Under the pieces are notes generated by a model. That model was given only the letters and a program-made list of their open reading frames with translations. It did not search any database and was not told the DNA's origin. The translations under genes were made by a program, and so were the position numbers. Below are positions 24,989-32,855 of a DNA stretch of 64,000 nt, piece after piece (within the stretch, counting starts at the first letter, position 1; the number at the start of each line of letters is the position of its first letter). The stretch is from Kitasatospora terrestris (lineage in GTDB: Bacteria; Actinomycetota; Actinomycetes; Streptomycetales; Streptomycetaceae), in the NCBI RefSeq assembly GCF_039542905.1, contig NZ_BAABIS010000001.1, forward strand, positions 6,448,001-6,512,000, given 5' to 3'.

Positions 24989-25937
24989 CTCGGTTTCCGC
25001 CACCCGCAGCCTCAGCGTGGTGATCTGCGCCTACACCATGGCCCGCGTCGAGGACCTGCACCGGGCCGTACGGTCCGTGCAGCACCAGTACCGGCCGGTG
25101 CAGGAGGTGCTGCTGGTGATCGACCACTGCCCCGAACTGGAGTCCTACGCACGGGAGTTCCTGACCGGGGTGCGGGTGGTCGACAACACCGGCCGGCGCG
25201 GCCTGTCCGGCGCCCGGAACACCGGCCTGGCCGAGGCCGGCGGCGAGGTGGTCGCCTTCCTCGACGACGACGCGGCCGCCGACCCGTGCTGGACCGAGCA
25301 CCTGCTGGCCGCCTACCGGGAACCGGAGGTGCTCGGGGTGGGCGGGCTGGTCCGCCCCCGCTGGGACAGCGCCCGGCCGCCCTGGTTCCCGCCCGAGTTC
25401 GACTGGGTGGTCGGCTGCAGCTACCGGGGACTGCCCGAACGGTCCGGGCCGGTGCGCAACTTCATCGGGGCCAACATGTCGTTCCGGCGGGCCGAGGTGC
25501 TCGCGGCCGGAGGATTCCGCACCGACCTCGGCCGGGTCGGCACCCGCCCGCTCGGCTGCGAGGAGACCGAGCTGTGCCTGCGGCTCAGCAGGCGCCGCCC
25601 CGGCGCCGAACTGCGCTACGAGCCCGCCGCGACGGTCAGCCATCACGTCCCCGACTCCCGGGCCACTTGGACCTACTTCCTCTCCCGCTGCTACGCCGAG
25701 GGCCTGTCCAAGGCCGCGGTCGCGCGGCTGTCCGGCCGGGGCCCCGGGCTCGCCTCGGAACGCACCTACCTCCGCTCCACGATCCCGCGGGCCCTCGTCC
25801 GCTGCCTGCGTCCGCGCAGCCCGGCCCCCCGCCGGCTGGCGGCGCTGGGCGGCGGAGTCCTGGCCGCGGGCCTGGGATACACCGCCGGCCGCATCCGGCT
25901 CCCGGCGTCCGCACCCGCCACGGGAGGCACGCCATGA
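24978..25937 (+). CDS. GT2 glycosyltransferase
   Basis: 319-residue family 2 glycosyltransferase, ATG at 24978 inside the end of the flippase gene. GT-A motifs: LSVVICAYTMARVEDLHRAV, EVLLVIDHCPELES, NTGRRGLSGARNTGLAEAGG, VVAFLDDDAAADPCWTEHL (metal DDD), NFIGANMSFRRAEVLAAGGF, and LGCEETELCLRL (ETE catalytic acid region). A C-terminal amphipathic or membrane-associated stretch rich in Arg follows. In this family the GARNTGL motif is frequent among exopolysaccharide enzymes. Its stop overlaps the deacetylase start (ATGA), so stoichiometric expression is likely. Confidence 0.9.
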   Translation: MSPDSVSATRSLSVVICAYTMARVEDLHRAVRSVQHQYRPVQEVLLVIDHCPELESYAREFLTGVRVVDNTGRRGLSGARNTGLAEAGGEVVAFLDDDAAADPCWTEHLLAAYREPEVLGVGGLVRPRWDSARPPWFPPEFDWVVGCSYRGLPERSGPVRNFIGANMSFRRAEVLAAGGFRTDLGRVGTRPLGCEETELCLRLSRRRPGAELRYEPAATVSHHVPDSRATWTYFLSRCYAEGLSKAAVARLSGRGPGLASERTYLRSTIPRALVRCLRPRSPAPRRLAALGGGVLAAGLGYTAGRIRLPASAPATGGTP

Positions 25938-26734
25938 CTCCGGTACCGGTCTTCATCTACCACTCGGTGTCCGACGACCCGGAGCCCTGGATCGCGCCCT
26001 ACACGGTCTCCCCGAAGGCGTTCGTCGAGCAGCTCGACCGGATCGAGGCCAGCGGCCGCACCGTCGTCCCGCTGCGCAGCCTGGTCGCCGCCCTCCGCGG
26101 CGGCCCGCCGCTCCCGGACCGCTGCGCCGTGCTCACCTTCGACGACGGCCACGAGGACTTCTACTGGACCGTCGCCCCGCTGCTGACCGAGCGGGACCTG
26201 CCGGCCACCCTCTACCTCACCACCGGCGCCATCCGGGTGCCCGGCGGCCGCGCCTCGGGGAGCATGCTGCCCGAAGCGCCGATGCTGAACTGGCGCCAGG
26301 TCAGCACCCTGGACGCGCTCGGCTTCGAACTCGGCGCCCACTCGCGCACCCACGCCCAGCTGGACACGCTGCCCGCCCGCCGGCTCGCCGACGAGGTGAA
26401 GGGGAGCCGCGCCGACCTGGAGGACGCGCTCGGGCACCACGTCCGCGCCTTCGCCTACCCGCACGGCTACTCCAGCGCCGCGGTCCGCCGCTGCGTCGCC
26501 GCGGCCGGGTTCGGCTCCGCGACCGCGGTGGTGAACGCCTTCAGCTCCGCCCAGGACGATCCGCTGCGGATCGCCCGGCTGATGGTGATGGCCGACACCC
26601 CGGCCGAGCGGTTCCAGCAGTGGGCCGACGGGCGCGGCGCGCCGGTCGCGCCGTTCCCCGAGCACCTGCGGACGAGGGCCTGGCGGGTCTACCGCCGGGT
26701 GCGGTCCTCGCTGGGCCGCCCGGTGGCGTGCTGA
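25934..26734 (+). CDS. polysaccharide deacetylase (CE4/NodB homology)
   Basis: 266-residue CE4-type deacetylase. NodB motif 1 is TFDDGHEDF with Asp70 (base) and Asp71 (metal); motif 2 is GAHSRTHAQL with His136 and His140 completing the Asp-His-His metal site; motif 3 is FAYPHGYSSAAVRR. VFIYHSVSDDPEPW at the start is typical of PgaB/IcaB-like or peptidoglycan-type relatives. No signal peptide or membrane helix is visible from the ATG at 25934, so it may act on cytoplasmic lipid-linked intermediates, which suggests removal of N-acetyl groups before export. Its 3' end overlaps the convergent ATP-grasp gene by 46 bases. Confidence 0.88.
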   Translation: MTPVPVFIYHSVSDDPEPWIAPYTVSPKAFVEQLDRIEASGRTVVPLRSLVAALRGGPPLPDRCAVLTFDDGHEDFYWTVAPLLTERDLPATLYLTTGAIRVPGGRASGSMLPEAPMLNWRQVSTLDALGFELGAHSRTHAQLDTLPARRLADEVKGSRADLEDALGHHVRAFAYPHGYSSAAVRRCVAAAGFGSATAVVNAFSSAQDDPLRIARLMVMADTPAERFQQWADGRGAPVAPFPEHLRTRAWRVYRRVRSSLGRPVAC

Positions 26735-27978
26735 TGGGCGCCCCGGATCCGGCGCGCGGCGCCCACCGCCTTGTCGGCGACCGTCCCGCTGTACCAGCCG
26801 AGCTCCACCAGGCCCGGGAGCGGGTCGTCGCGGCAGAGCCAGGCCCGCTCGGTGCTCCGCCGAGGGCCGACCGACGGGGGGACGCGCCGCTCGTTCCAGG
26901 CCTGCACCAGGGCGGACGGGACGTCCAGCAGGGCGCTGGCGAACTGCCGCTCCCGCTGCGGCCCGTCCGGCACCGGACGCCCGGTCAGCGACAGGTGCAG
27001 CGCCCGGACGACGTCGACGCCGTCGACCGTCTCGAACATCCGGAACTGGGCGCCCGTCCGCGGATTGAAGTCGACCAGCTTGTACCGGCCGTCCCGGCCG
27101 TCGTACCGCCAGTCCATGTCGGCGGCCCCGGCGTAGCCGATCCGCCGGCACAGCTCGGCGGCCAGGCGGGCCAGTTCGGGGCTGGACTCCGCGGAGCCGC
27201 GGGCGGTCACCCCCGCGTCGGGCGGCCAGGACCGGACCTTGCGCCCGGTGAAGACCGTGAGCGGCTCACCGCCCGGACCGCAGACCAGATGCGCGCACCA
27301 GTCCTGCGAGTGCTCGGGCGGCAGGTACTCCTGGAGCAGGACCGACGGACCGTCACCGTTCGCTCCGGCGCCCGGTGCGCAGAACGACACCAGCTCCGCC
27401 TCGTCGCGGACGACCGTGCTGTGGCCGACCACCGGACTGCGCAGCCGGGTGTAGGGCGCCAGGTTCTTGAGGATCAGCGGGTAGCCCCACGCGAGGGCGG
27501 TGGCCCGCACCGCGTCCAGGTCCGGCGGGGCGGCGGCGCGCGGGGTCGGCGTGCCGGTGGCGGTGCAGATCTCGTACAGCCCCGCCTTGTCGGCCAGCCG
27601 CCGGGGCAGACCGGAGGGCACCGACGGCAGCAGGAAGTGCTCGGCCAGCTCCTGCGCGTTCTCGGCGAGGAGCACCGCGGCCTCGTCGTCGGTGGGCAGG
27701 GCGACCGCGCGCCGCCCGACGGCACGGCCCAGCCCCATGACGGTGTCCACCAGCTGCCGCGTCGGTTCCAGCCCCGAGCAGGGCGCGACGAACCCGGCGG
27801 TCAGGTAGCGGGAGCGGGCGGCCGGGGTCCAGCGGTTCTCCACCATGGCGTACACCGGTACGCCGAGCCGGCCGAGGCTGCGGATCGCGCCCACCACACC
27901 GTGGTGCTGGGGGTAGTGCCCCACCCGTACCAGGAGCACGGGGACGTCACGGTCGAGGTCGATCCGGTTGCGCGTCAT
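26689..27978 (-). CDS. ATP-grasp carboxylate-amine ligase
   Basis: 429-residue cytoplasmic ATP-grasp enzyme that would activate a carboxylate as acyl phosphate and join it to an amine. N-terminal Rossmann-like pre-ATP domain: VLLVRVGHYPQHHGVVGAIR and VPVYAMVENRWTPAARSRYL. ATP-grasp core: LADKAGLYEICTATGTPTPR, YPLILKNLAPYTRL (ATP Lys), VLLQEYLPPEHSQDW (adenine loop), and KLVDFNPRTGAQFR with the Mg-binding Asp-Asn-Arg triad. Members are commonly called carboxylate-amine ligases without proven substrate. Opposite in direction but inside the glycan cluster, sharing a 219-base divergent promoter region with the flavoprotein gene; an amino-acyl decoration of the glycan is a reasonable inference. 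Confidence 0.85.
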   Translation of the reverse strand: MTRNRIDLDRDVPVLLVRVGHYPQHHGVVGAIRSLGRLGVPVYAMVENRWTPAARSRYLTAGFVAPCSGLEPTRQLVDTVMGLGRAVGRRAVALPTDDEAAVLLAENAQELAEHFLLPSVPSGLPRRLADKAGLYEICTATGTPTPRAAAPPDLDAVRATALAWGYPLILKNLAPYTRLRSPVVGHSTVVRDEAELVSFCAPGAGANGDGPSVLLQEYLPPEHSQDWCAHLVCGPGGEPLTVFTGRKVRSWPPDAGVTARGSAESSPELARLAAELCRRIGYAGAADMDWRYDGRDGRYKLVDFNPRTGAQFRMFETVDGVDVVRALHLSLTGRPVPDGPQRERQFASALLDVPSALVQAWNERRVPPSVGPRRSTERAWLCRDDPLPGLVELGWYSGTVADKAVGAARRIRGAHQHATGRPSEDRTRR

Positions 27979-28197
27979 CAGGGCACTCCCTCACCGATCG
28001 CACCGTCGGGGTGCTGGAGCAGACGGTCGGCCCGTGACCCATTCTCGGCACTCCGCGCGACCGTCGCGACCGTGCTTGCCCCCGCCGTCCCCCGTCGGCG
28101 GGGCCCGGACCGGGCAGCGGACATGCCGTCGGGTCCGCGGGGGTGCAAGCTGTACGAGGGATCGATCACTGAGTGTCGAAACCCCCTGGAGGGCACC

Positions 28198-29433
28198 GTG
28201 TACTCCAGTGCCAATGCATCAGCCGTACCGGTCACCGTGGTCGGCGCCGGACCGTACGGCCTGGCCACCGTGGCGCACCTCCGGGCACGCCGTGTCCCGG
28301 TCCGCATGTTCGGGATACCCATGGAGAGCTGGCGCGTCAGGATGCCGGTGGGGATGTTCCTCAAGTCCACGCCGGCCGCCTCCTCGATCTCCGACCCCGC
28401 CGGCCGCTTCGGCCTGAACGCCTTCAACGCGCTCGAAGACCGGCCTCCGGCGGGCGACCTGCACCCGGTCGCCATCGAGGACTTCATCCGCTACGGGGAG
28501 TGGTTCCAGAAGTCCTGCGCCCCGGAGCTGGAACGGACCGTGGTCCGCCGGATCGACAGCGACCCCGCGGGGTTCCGCGTGGAGCTGGAGACGGACGAGG
28601 TGTTCACCAGCCACCGGGTGGTGATGGCCACCGGGCTCGGCCCCTACGCGTACGTCGCGCCGGAATTCGTCCCGCTGGTCGAGGCCGGCGTCGCCTCGCA
28701 CCCCTCCGCGCACGACGACCTGTCGCGGTTCGCCGGGCAGCGCGTCGCCGTGGTGGGCGCCGGACAGTCGGCGCTGGAGAGCGCGGTGCTGCTGCACGAG
28801 GCGGGGGCGCTGCCCACCGTCGTCGCGCGGGCGCACCGGATCCTCTTCGGCGATCCGCCGGCCGGCGACTCCGGCCGCGACCGGCCGCTGCCGACCCGGC
28901 TCGCCAAGCCCTGGTCCTCGCTCGGGCCGGGCTGGTCCCTGTACGGCTTCGCCAACGCCCCGGCGTGGTTCCGGCTGCTCCCGGAGGACACCCGGCACCG
29001 GCTGGTGAAGACCGTGCTGGGGCCGTCCGGCGGGTGGTGGCTGCGCGAGCGCTACGACGGGAGGATCGACACGCTCGCCGGGTACCGGGTGACCGCCGTC
29101 GCGGCCGGCGCCGACTCGGCGCGGCTGACCCTGCGCGGCGAGGCCGGCACGATCGAGCTGGAGGCCGACCACGTGCTGGTCGCCACCGGCTACCGGGTGG
29201 ACGTGGACCGGCTCACGCTGCTCTCCCCGGAGATCCGGCGGGCGGTCCGCCGCACCCGCGGGGCGCCGCTGCTCGGCGCGGACTTCCAGGCCTCGGTCCC
29301 GGGCCTGTACTTCACCGGCCTGTCCGCCGCCGCGACCTTCGGCCCGGTGCAGCGCTTCGTCGCCGGCACCGGATTCGCCGCCCGCACCATCAGCGCCGCG
29401 GTGGCCGGCGGGACGGGAGGACGGCGCAGGTGA
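28198..29433 (+). CDS. NAD(P)/FAD-dependent monooxygenase-like oxidoreductase
   Basis: 411-residue two-dinucleotide-binding-domain flavoprotein. GTG at 28198 with GGAGGG 5-10 bases upstream. FAD-binding VTVVGAGPYGLATVAHLR near residue 12, second GxGxxA-type motif RVAVVGAGQSALESAVLL near residue 180 for NAD(P), and DHVLVATGYRVDVDRL near residue 325 resemble lysine/ornithine N-hydroxylase and Baeyer-Villiger-type enzymes. RVRMPVGMFLKSTPAASSIS is typical of a clade of actinobacterial proteins annotated only as NAD(P)-binding. Stop overlaps the next GTG (GTGA). Substrate unknown; the coupling to a membrane protein and position beside the ATP-grasp enzyme suggest one tailoring pathway. Confidence 0.86.
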   Translation: MYSSANASAVPVTVVGAGPYGLATVAHLRARRVPVRMFGIPMESWRVRMPVGMFLKSTPAASSISDPAGRFGLNAFNALEDRPPAGDLHPVAIEDFIRYGEWFQKSCAPELERTVVRRIDSDPAGFRVELETDEVFTSHRVVMATGLGPYAYVAPEFVPLVEAGVASHPSAHDDLSRFAGQRVAVVGAGQSALESAVLLHEAGALPTVVARAHRILFGDPPAGDSGRDRPLPTRLAKPWSSLGPGWSLYGFANAPAWFRLLPEDTRHRLVKTVLGPSGGWWLRERYDGRIDTLAGYRVTAVAAGADSARLTLRGEAGTIELEADHVLVATGYRVDVDRLTLLSPEIRRAVRRTRGAPLLGADFQASVPGLYFTGLSAAATFGPVQRFVAGTGFAARTISAAVAGGTGGRRR

Positions 29434-31298
29434 GCCCGCTGTCCCGGCGGACGGCGACAACGGCCGGCGCGACCGGCCGGAGCGCCACGACGGCCCCGCC
29501 CGAGGCCCCCGCGGCCTCGCGGGGCCGCCGCGCGGCGGTGTACGCCTCGTACGCGCTGCTGCCGCTCTCCGTCGGCCTGTGGCTGCTGGCCCTGCGGAAC
29601 GTCCCGCTGGACCGGATGGGCGACCTCGGCCTGCTCCAGGTGCTCCCGCCGCTGTACTGGGTGGCCGTCGGGCTGCTGACCGTCGGCTTCGCGCTCTCCC
29701 TGGCGAACCGGCGCACCCGCACCGGTCAGTTGACCGGGTACGTGCTCGGGCTGATCGCGATGATCCACGCGACGCCCACGCTGCTCTACCCGACGCTGCG
29801 CTACGCCTGGGCGTGGAAGCACGTCGCCGTGGTCGACGCGATGATCCGGCACAACGGGCCGGTCCCCGACGCCCAGGGCTTCGAGATCTACAACCAGTGG
29901 CCGGGCTTCTTCGTGCTGAGCGGCCTCCTGTTGCGGGTGACCGGGGAGCACTCGATCCTGGGCTTCGCGGCGTGGGCCCCGCCGGTCACCAACGCCCTGC
30001 TGCTCGCCCCGCTGCTGCTGCTCTACCGCGCGGTGACCCGCAACCGGACCCTGGTCTGGGGCGCGGTGTGGATCTTCTACTCCTGCTCCTGGGTCGGGCA
30101 GGACTACTTCGCCCCGCAGGCCTTCGCGTTCCTGCTGTACGTCACCGTGATCGCGCTGGTGGTCCGGCGGCTGCCCGCCCGGTCCTCGCCCGGCGGGGGC
30201 GGCGCGGACCCGATGGCCGCCCGGCACGGCGCGGACCCGTCGAAGGGGCACGGCCTGGGGATCCTGCTGGTCCCGGTGTTCGTGCTGGAGGCGGTGATCG
30301 CCTCCTCCCACCAGCTCACCCCGGTGATGCTGGTCGCCGCGCTGCTCGGCCTGGCGATCCCGAGGCGCAACCGCCGGACGGTGCTGCCGGCGCTGGCCGG
30401 GGCCCTGGTCCTCACGGTGCTGTGGGACCTCACCGTGGCGCGCCCCTACCTGGCCGCCAACATCCACTCGCTCGTCGACGCCCTGCTCTCGCCGGACGGC
30501 AACCTGGTCTCCGGCTTCGTCGGGCTCGGCGCGGCGGCGCCCGGCCAGGTGCTGGTGGCCTGGATCGACCGGGGCCTGTCGGCCGCGGTGTTCGGCCTCG
30601 CGCTGCTCTGCGTGATCCGCCGGCCCTGGGTGCGGCACACCGCCGTCCCGATCCTGGCGGTCGCGCCGCTGCCCCTGGTGGTGGCCAACCCCTACGGCGG
30701 GGAGATGGTCTTCCGGGCGTACCTGGTCGCGCTGCCGTCCACCGCGTTCCTGATCGCGGCGCTGCTGCTGCCGGCCGGTCCGCACCCGAAGTGGCGGGCG
30801 GCGGTGGCGGTGACGGTGTCCGCGGCCCTGCTCGGCGGGCTGTTCTTCGGCTACTACAGCAAGGAGGCGATGAACTACTTCACCACCCAGGAGGCGGAGG
30901 CGGTCCGCCGGGCCGTCGCGACGGCGCCGCCGGGCGCCCTGGTGGTCACCCTGAGCGGAACCCTCCCCGGCGCCGCGCAGGACTACGACCTGCACCCGAG
31001 GAACGAGCTGTTCCGCGGCACCCCGGACCAGGTCCGGGAGCTGTCCCACGACCCGCTCTCCGGCATCTTCGACTCGCTGCAGAACACCCCGCCCGGCGTC
31101 CCGGCCTACCTGATCCTGACCCGCGGCCAGGCCGCCGAGACCTACCTCACCGGCCTGCTGCCCGCCGACACGATCGGCCGAATGCAGCAGGCCGCCGACC
31201 TCTCCCGGCGCTTCACTGTGGTCTACCGCAACGACGACGCCGTGGTCTACCGGTTCGTGCCGAACCCGGTACCGGCCGGATCCACCGGAGGAGGGTGA
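29430..31298 (+). CDS. large polytopic membrane protein of the glycan cluster
   Basis: 622 residues, GTG start inside the preceding stop. A ~35-residue Ala/Thr-rich cytoplasmic tail is followed by about 12 hydrophobic helices, e.g. AVYASYALLPLSVGLWLLAL, VAVGLLTVGFALSLAN, NALLLAPLLLLYRAV and STAFLIAALLLPAG. A C-terminal domain of about 130 residues (MNYFTTQEAEAVRRAVATAP to FTVVYRNDDAVVYRF) is probably extracytoplasmic. Large early loops contain HNGPVPDAQGFEIYNQWPGF. The overall pattern is like GT-C glycosyltransferases or Wzy-type polymerases, where a loop acidic residue is catalytic, but no motif is decisive. It is the best candidate in the cluster for polymerase or lipid-linked glycosyl transfer. 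Confidence 0.72.
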   Translation: MSPLSRRTATTAGATGRSATTAPPEAPAASRGRRAAVYASYALLPLSVGLWLLALRNVPLDRMGDLGLLQVLPPLYWVAVGLLTVGFALSLANRRTRTGQLTGYVLGLIAMIHATPTLLYPTLRYAWAWKHVAVVDAMIRHNGPVPDAQGFEIYNQWPGFFVLSGLLLRVTGEHSILGFAAWAPPVTNALLLAPLLLLYRAVTRNRTLVWGAVWIFYSCSWVGQDYFAPQAFAFLLYVTVIALVVRRLPARSSPGGGGADPMAARHGADPSKGHGLGILLVPVFVLEAVIASSHQLTPVMLVAALLGLAIPRRNRRTVLPALAGALVLTVLWDLTVARPYLAANIHSLVDALLSPDGNLVSGFVGLGAAAPGQVLVAWIDRGLSAAVFGLALLCVIRRPWVRHTAVPILAVAPLPLVVANPYGGEMVFRAYLVALPSTAFLIAALLLPAGPHPKWRAAVAVTVSAALLGGLFFGYYSKEAMNYFTTQEAEAVRRAVATAPPGALVVTLSGTLPGAAQDYDLHPRNELFRGTPDQVRELSHDPLSGIFDSLQNTPPGVPAYLILTRGQAAETYLTGLLPADTIGRMQQAADLSRRFTVVYRNDDAVVYRFVPNPVPAGSTGGG

Positions 31299-31303
31299 TT
31301 CCC

Positions 31304-32578
31304 ATGGACCGGCTCCTCCGCCGCGGCTGGCTCGCGCTGTCCGGCTGGGCCGCGCTGGCCTGCACCGCACTGCCCGGCCCCGACCTGCTGCGGCTGGCGG
31401 TCACCGCCGCCTTCCTCGTCGTCTGCCCCGGTCTGGCGCTGGTCCGGCTGGTCCACCCGTTCACCCTCCGGCGCGGCCTGCCGCTCGACACGCTGGAGCG
31501 GGCGGTGCTCTCGGTGGCCCTGAGCCTCGCGCTGACCGCGCTGGTCGCCGAGGCCTTCTACCTGGCCCGGGCCTTCACGGTGGCCCGCGCGACGGCCGCG
31601 CTCGCGGTGCTCACCACGCTGCTGGTGCTGGTCGCCGCCGTCCTCGACCGGGAGCGGATGCGCCGGCCGGGGCCGCGACCGGCCGAGCCGCCGGGGGAGA
31701 AGGCCGCGCCGGACGGCCGGCTGCGCCGGGTCGCCGGCCTGGGGTCGGCCGGACTGCTGGCCCTGACGACGGCCTGCGGAGGGTCCTCGGCCATGCCGAT
31801 CGGCCTGTCGGCGCCACGGTCCACGGCAAGCGTGGACCTGTCCGTCCCGACCGCACCCGGCCCCTGGAAGAAGGTCTTCGAGGACGACTTCCTCGGCTCC
31901 CGGCTCGACCGCGCCGACTGGGCCACCTGCTACGACTGGAACGACGACGGCTGCACCAACGCCGGCAACCACGAGCTGGAGTGGTACCTGCCCTCCCAGG
32001 TGAAGGTCGCGGATGGCGAGGCGCAGCTGGTGGCCGAGCGCCGCAGGACCGTCGGCTCCGACGGCAAGGTCTACCCCTGGACCTCCGGCATGATCACCAC
32101 CGGCCGCGACTCCTGGGACGCGCCCCCGCGCCACACCTTCACCTACGGCTACTTCGCGGCGGCGCTGCGGGTCCCGGACGAGGACACCATGTTCCCGGCG
32201 TTCTGGCTGCTGCCCGAGGCCCGGAAGGTCCCGCCCGAGCTGGACGTCGCCGAGTTCATCTCGGACGCGCGCTCGGTGCAGATGACCGTCCACTGGGCGG
32301 AGCCGGACGGGAGCGACACCCACCAGGCCGACCGCTACGGCCCGGTGGACTTCCCCGCCGGGTTCCACGTCTTCGCGGTGGACTGGGAGCCGACCTCGCT
32401 GACCTGGTACGTGGACGGGGTCGAGCGCTTCCGGGTGACCGAGCCGCAGAAGATCCCGAACGTCCCGATGGAGATCCTGATCAACCTCGCGGTCGGCTAC
32501 CCCGTCCCGCCGCCCGCCGACGTCGACACCGCGACGTTCAAGGTGGACTGGGTGCGGGTCTGGCAGCGGCCGTCCTGA
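31304..32578 (+). CDS. membrane domain fused to GH16 lipoprotein-like glucanase
   Basis: 424 residues from the ATG at 31304 (GGAGGAGGG about 10 bases upstream). Residues 8-115 contain about four hydrophobic helices (LLRLAVTAAFLVVCPGLALV, AVLSVALSLALTALVAEAFY, LAVLTTLLVLVAAVL). Then a basic Pro-rich stretch and a lipobox-like LLALTTAC with Cys158, followed by a complete GH16 beta-jelly-roll (about 190-424) with ELDVAEF (Glu312, Asp314, Glu317), the catalytic nucleophile/acid motif, and FPAFWLLPEA. An internal ATG at 31658 with GGAG 3 bases upstream would give a stand-alone lipoprotein with a normal signal. So this is either a fusion or two products from one frame. A secreted beta-glucanase or glycan-trimming role fits the cluster. 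Confidence 0.82.
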   Translation: MDRLLRRGWLALSGWAALACTALPGPDLLRLAVTAAFLVVCPGLALVRLVHPFTLRRGLPLDTLERAVLSVALSLALTALVAEAFYLARAFTVARATAALAVLTTLLVLVAAVLDRERMRRPGPRPAEPPGEKAAPDGRLRRVAGLGSAGLLALTTACGGSSAMPIGLSAPRSTASVDLSVPTAPGPWKKVFEDDFLGSRLDRADWATCYDWNDDGCTNAGNHELEWYLPSQVKVADGEAQLVAERRRTVGSDGKVYPWTSGMITTGRDSWDAPPRHTFTYGYFAAALRVPDEDTMFPAFWLLPEARKVPPELDVAEFISDARSVQMTVHWAEPDGSDTHQADRYGPVDFPAGFHVFAVDWEPTSLTWYVDGVERFRVTEPQKIPNVPMEILINLAVGYPVPPPADVDTATFKVDWVRVWQRPS

Positions 32579-32590
32579 TCGGGTGTTCAA

Positions 32591-32619
32591 TTGTCTTGTA
32601 CGCGTCCACCGGCTAGGGT
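32591..32619 (+). promoter_or_regulatory. promoter of riboswitch-controlled GH16 gene
   Basis: TTGTCT (32591-32596), 17-base spacer, TAGGGT (32614-32619); consistent with a vegetative SigA/HrdB-type promoter starting transcription about 30 bases before the riboswitch core. Confidence 0.55.
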
Positions 32620-32652
32620 GCTCGGACGCCCGCCGGGAGCGGGCACCGTCAC

Positions 32653-32850
32653 CGGGGCGCCTAATCCCGTCCACCCGGTCGGCGGCACCTCGGAACTCGA
32701 GCCGGACGGGAGCGGGGGAACCAGGTAGTACGCCTGGCATTCCCGTTCCCCGGGGCTGCCACGGCTCGGGGTGAAGCCGTCCCGCAGGCGGCCGGGCCAC
32801 TCGTGCGGCCCGAACCCGACAGCTCACCTCGCAGGCGTCGCAGAGGACTG
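32653..32850 (+). ncRNA. c-di-AMP riboswitch (ydaO-yuaA class)
   Basis: The 5' leader holds the conserved blocks of the ydaO riboswitch in order: CTAATCCCGTCC, GGGGGAACCAGG, CGGGGTGAAGCC, GGGCCACTC, and the hallmark CCCGAACCCGACAGCTCACC followed by TCGCAGGCGTCGCAGAGG. In Streptomyces this class controls rpfA and other cell-wall hydrolase genes, where c-di-AMP binding lowers expression. Here it sits directly before a secreted GH16 gene, with the last conserved block ending about 5-10 bases before the start codon. Confidence 0.92.
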
Positions 32851-32855
32851 CACCC

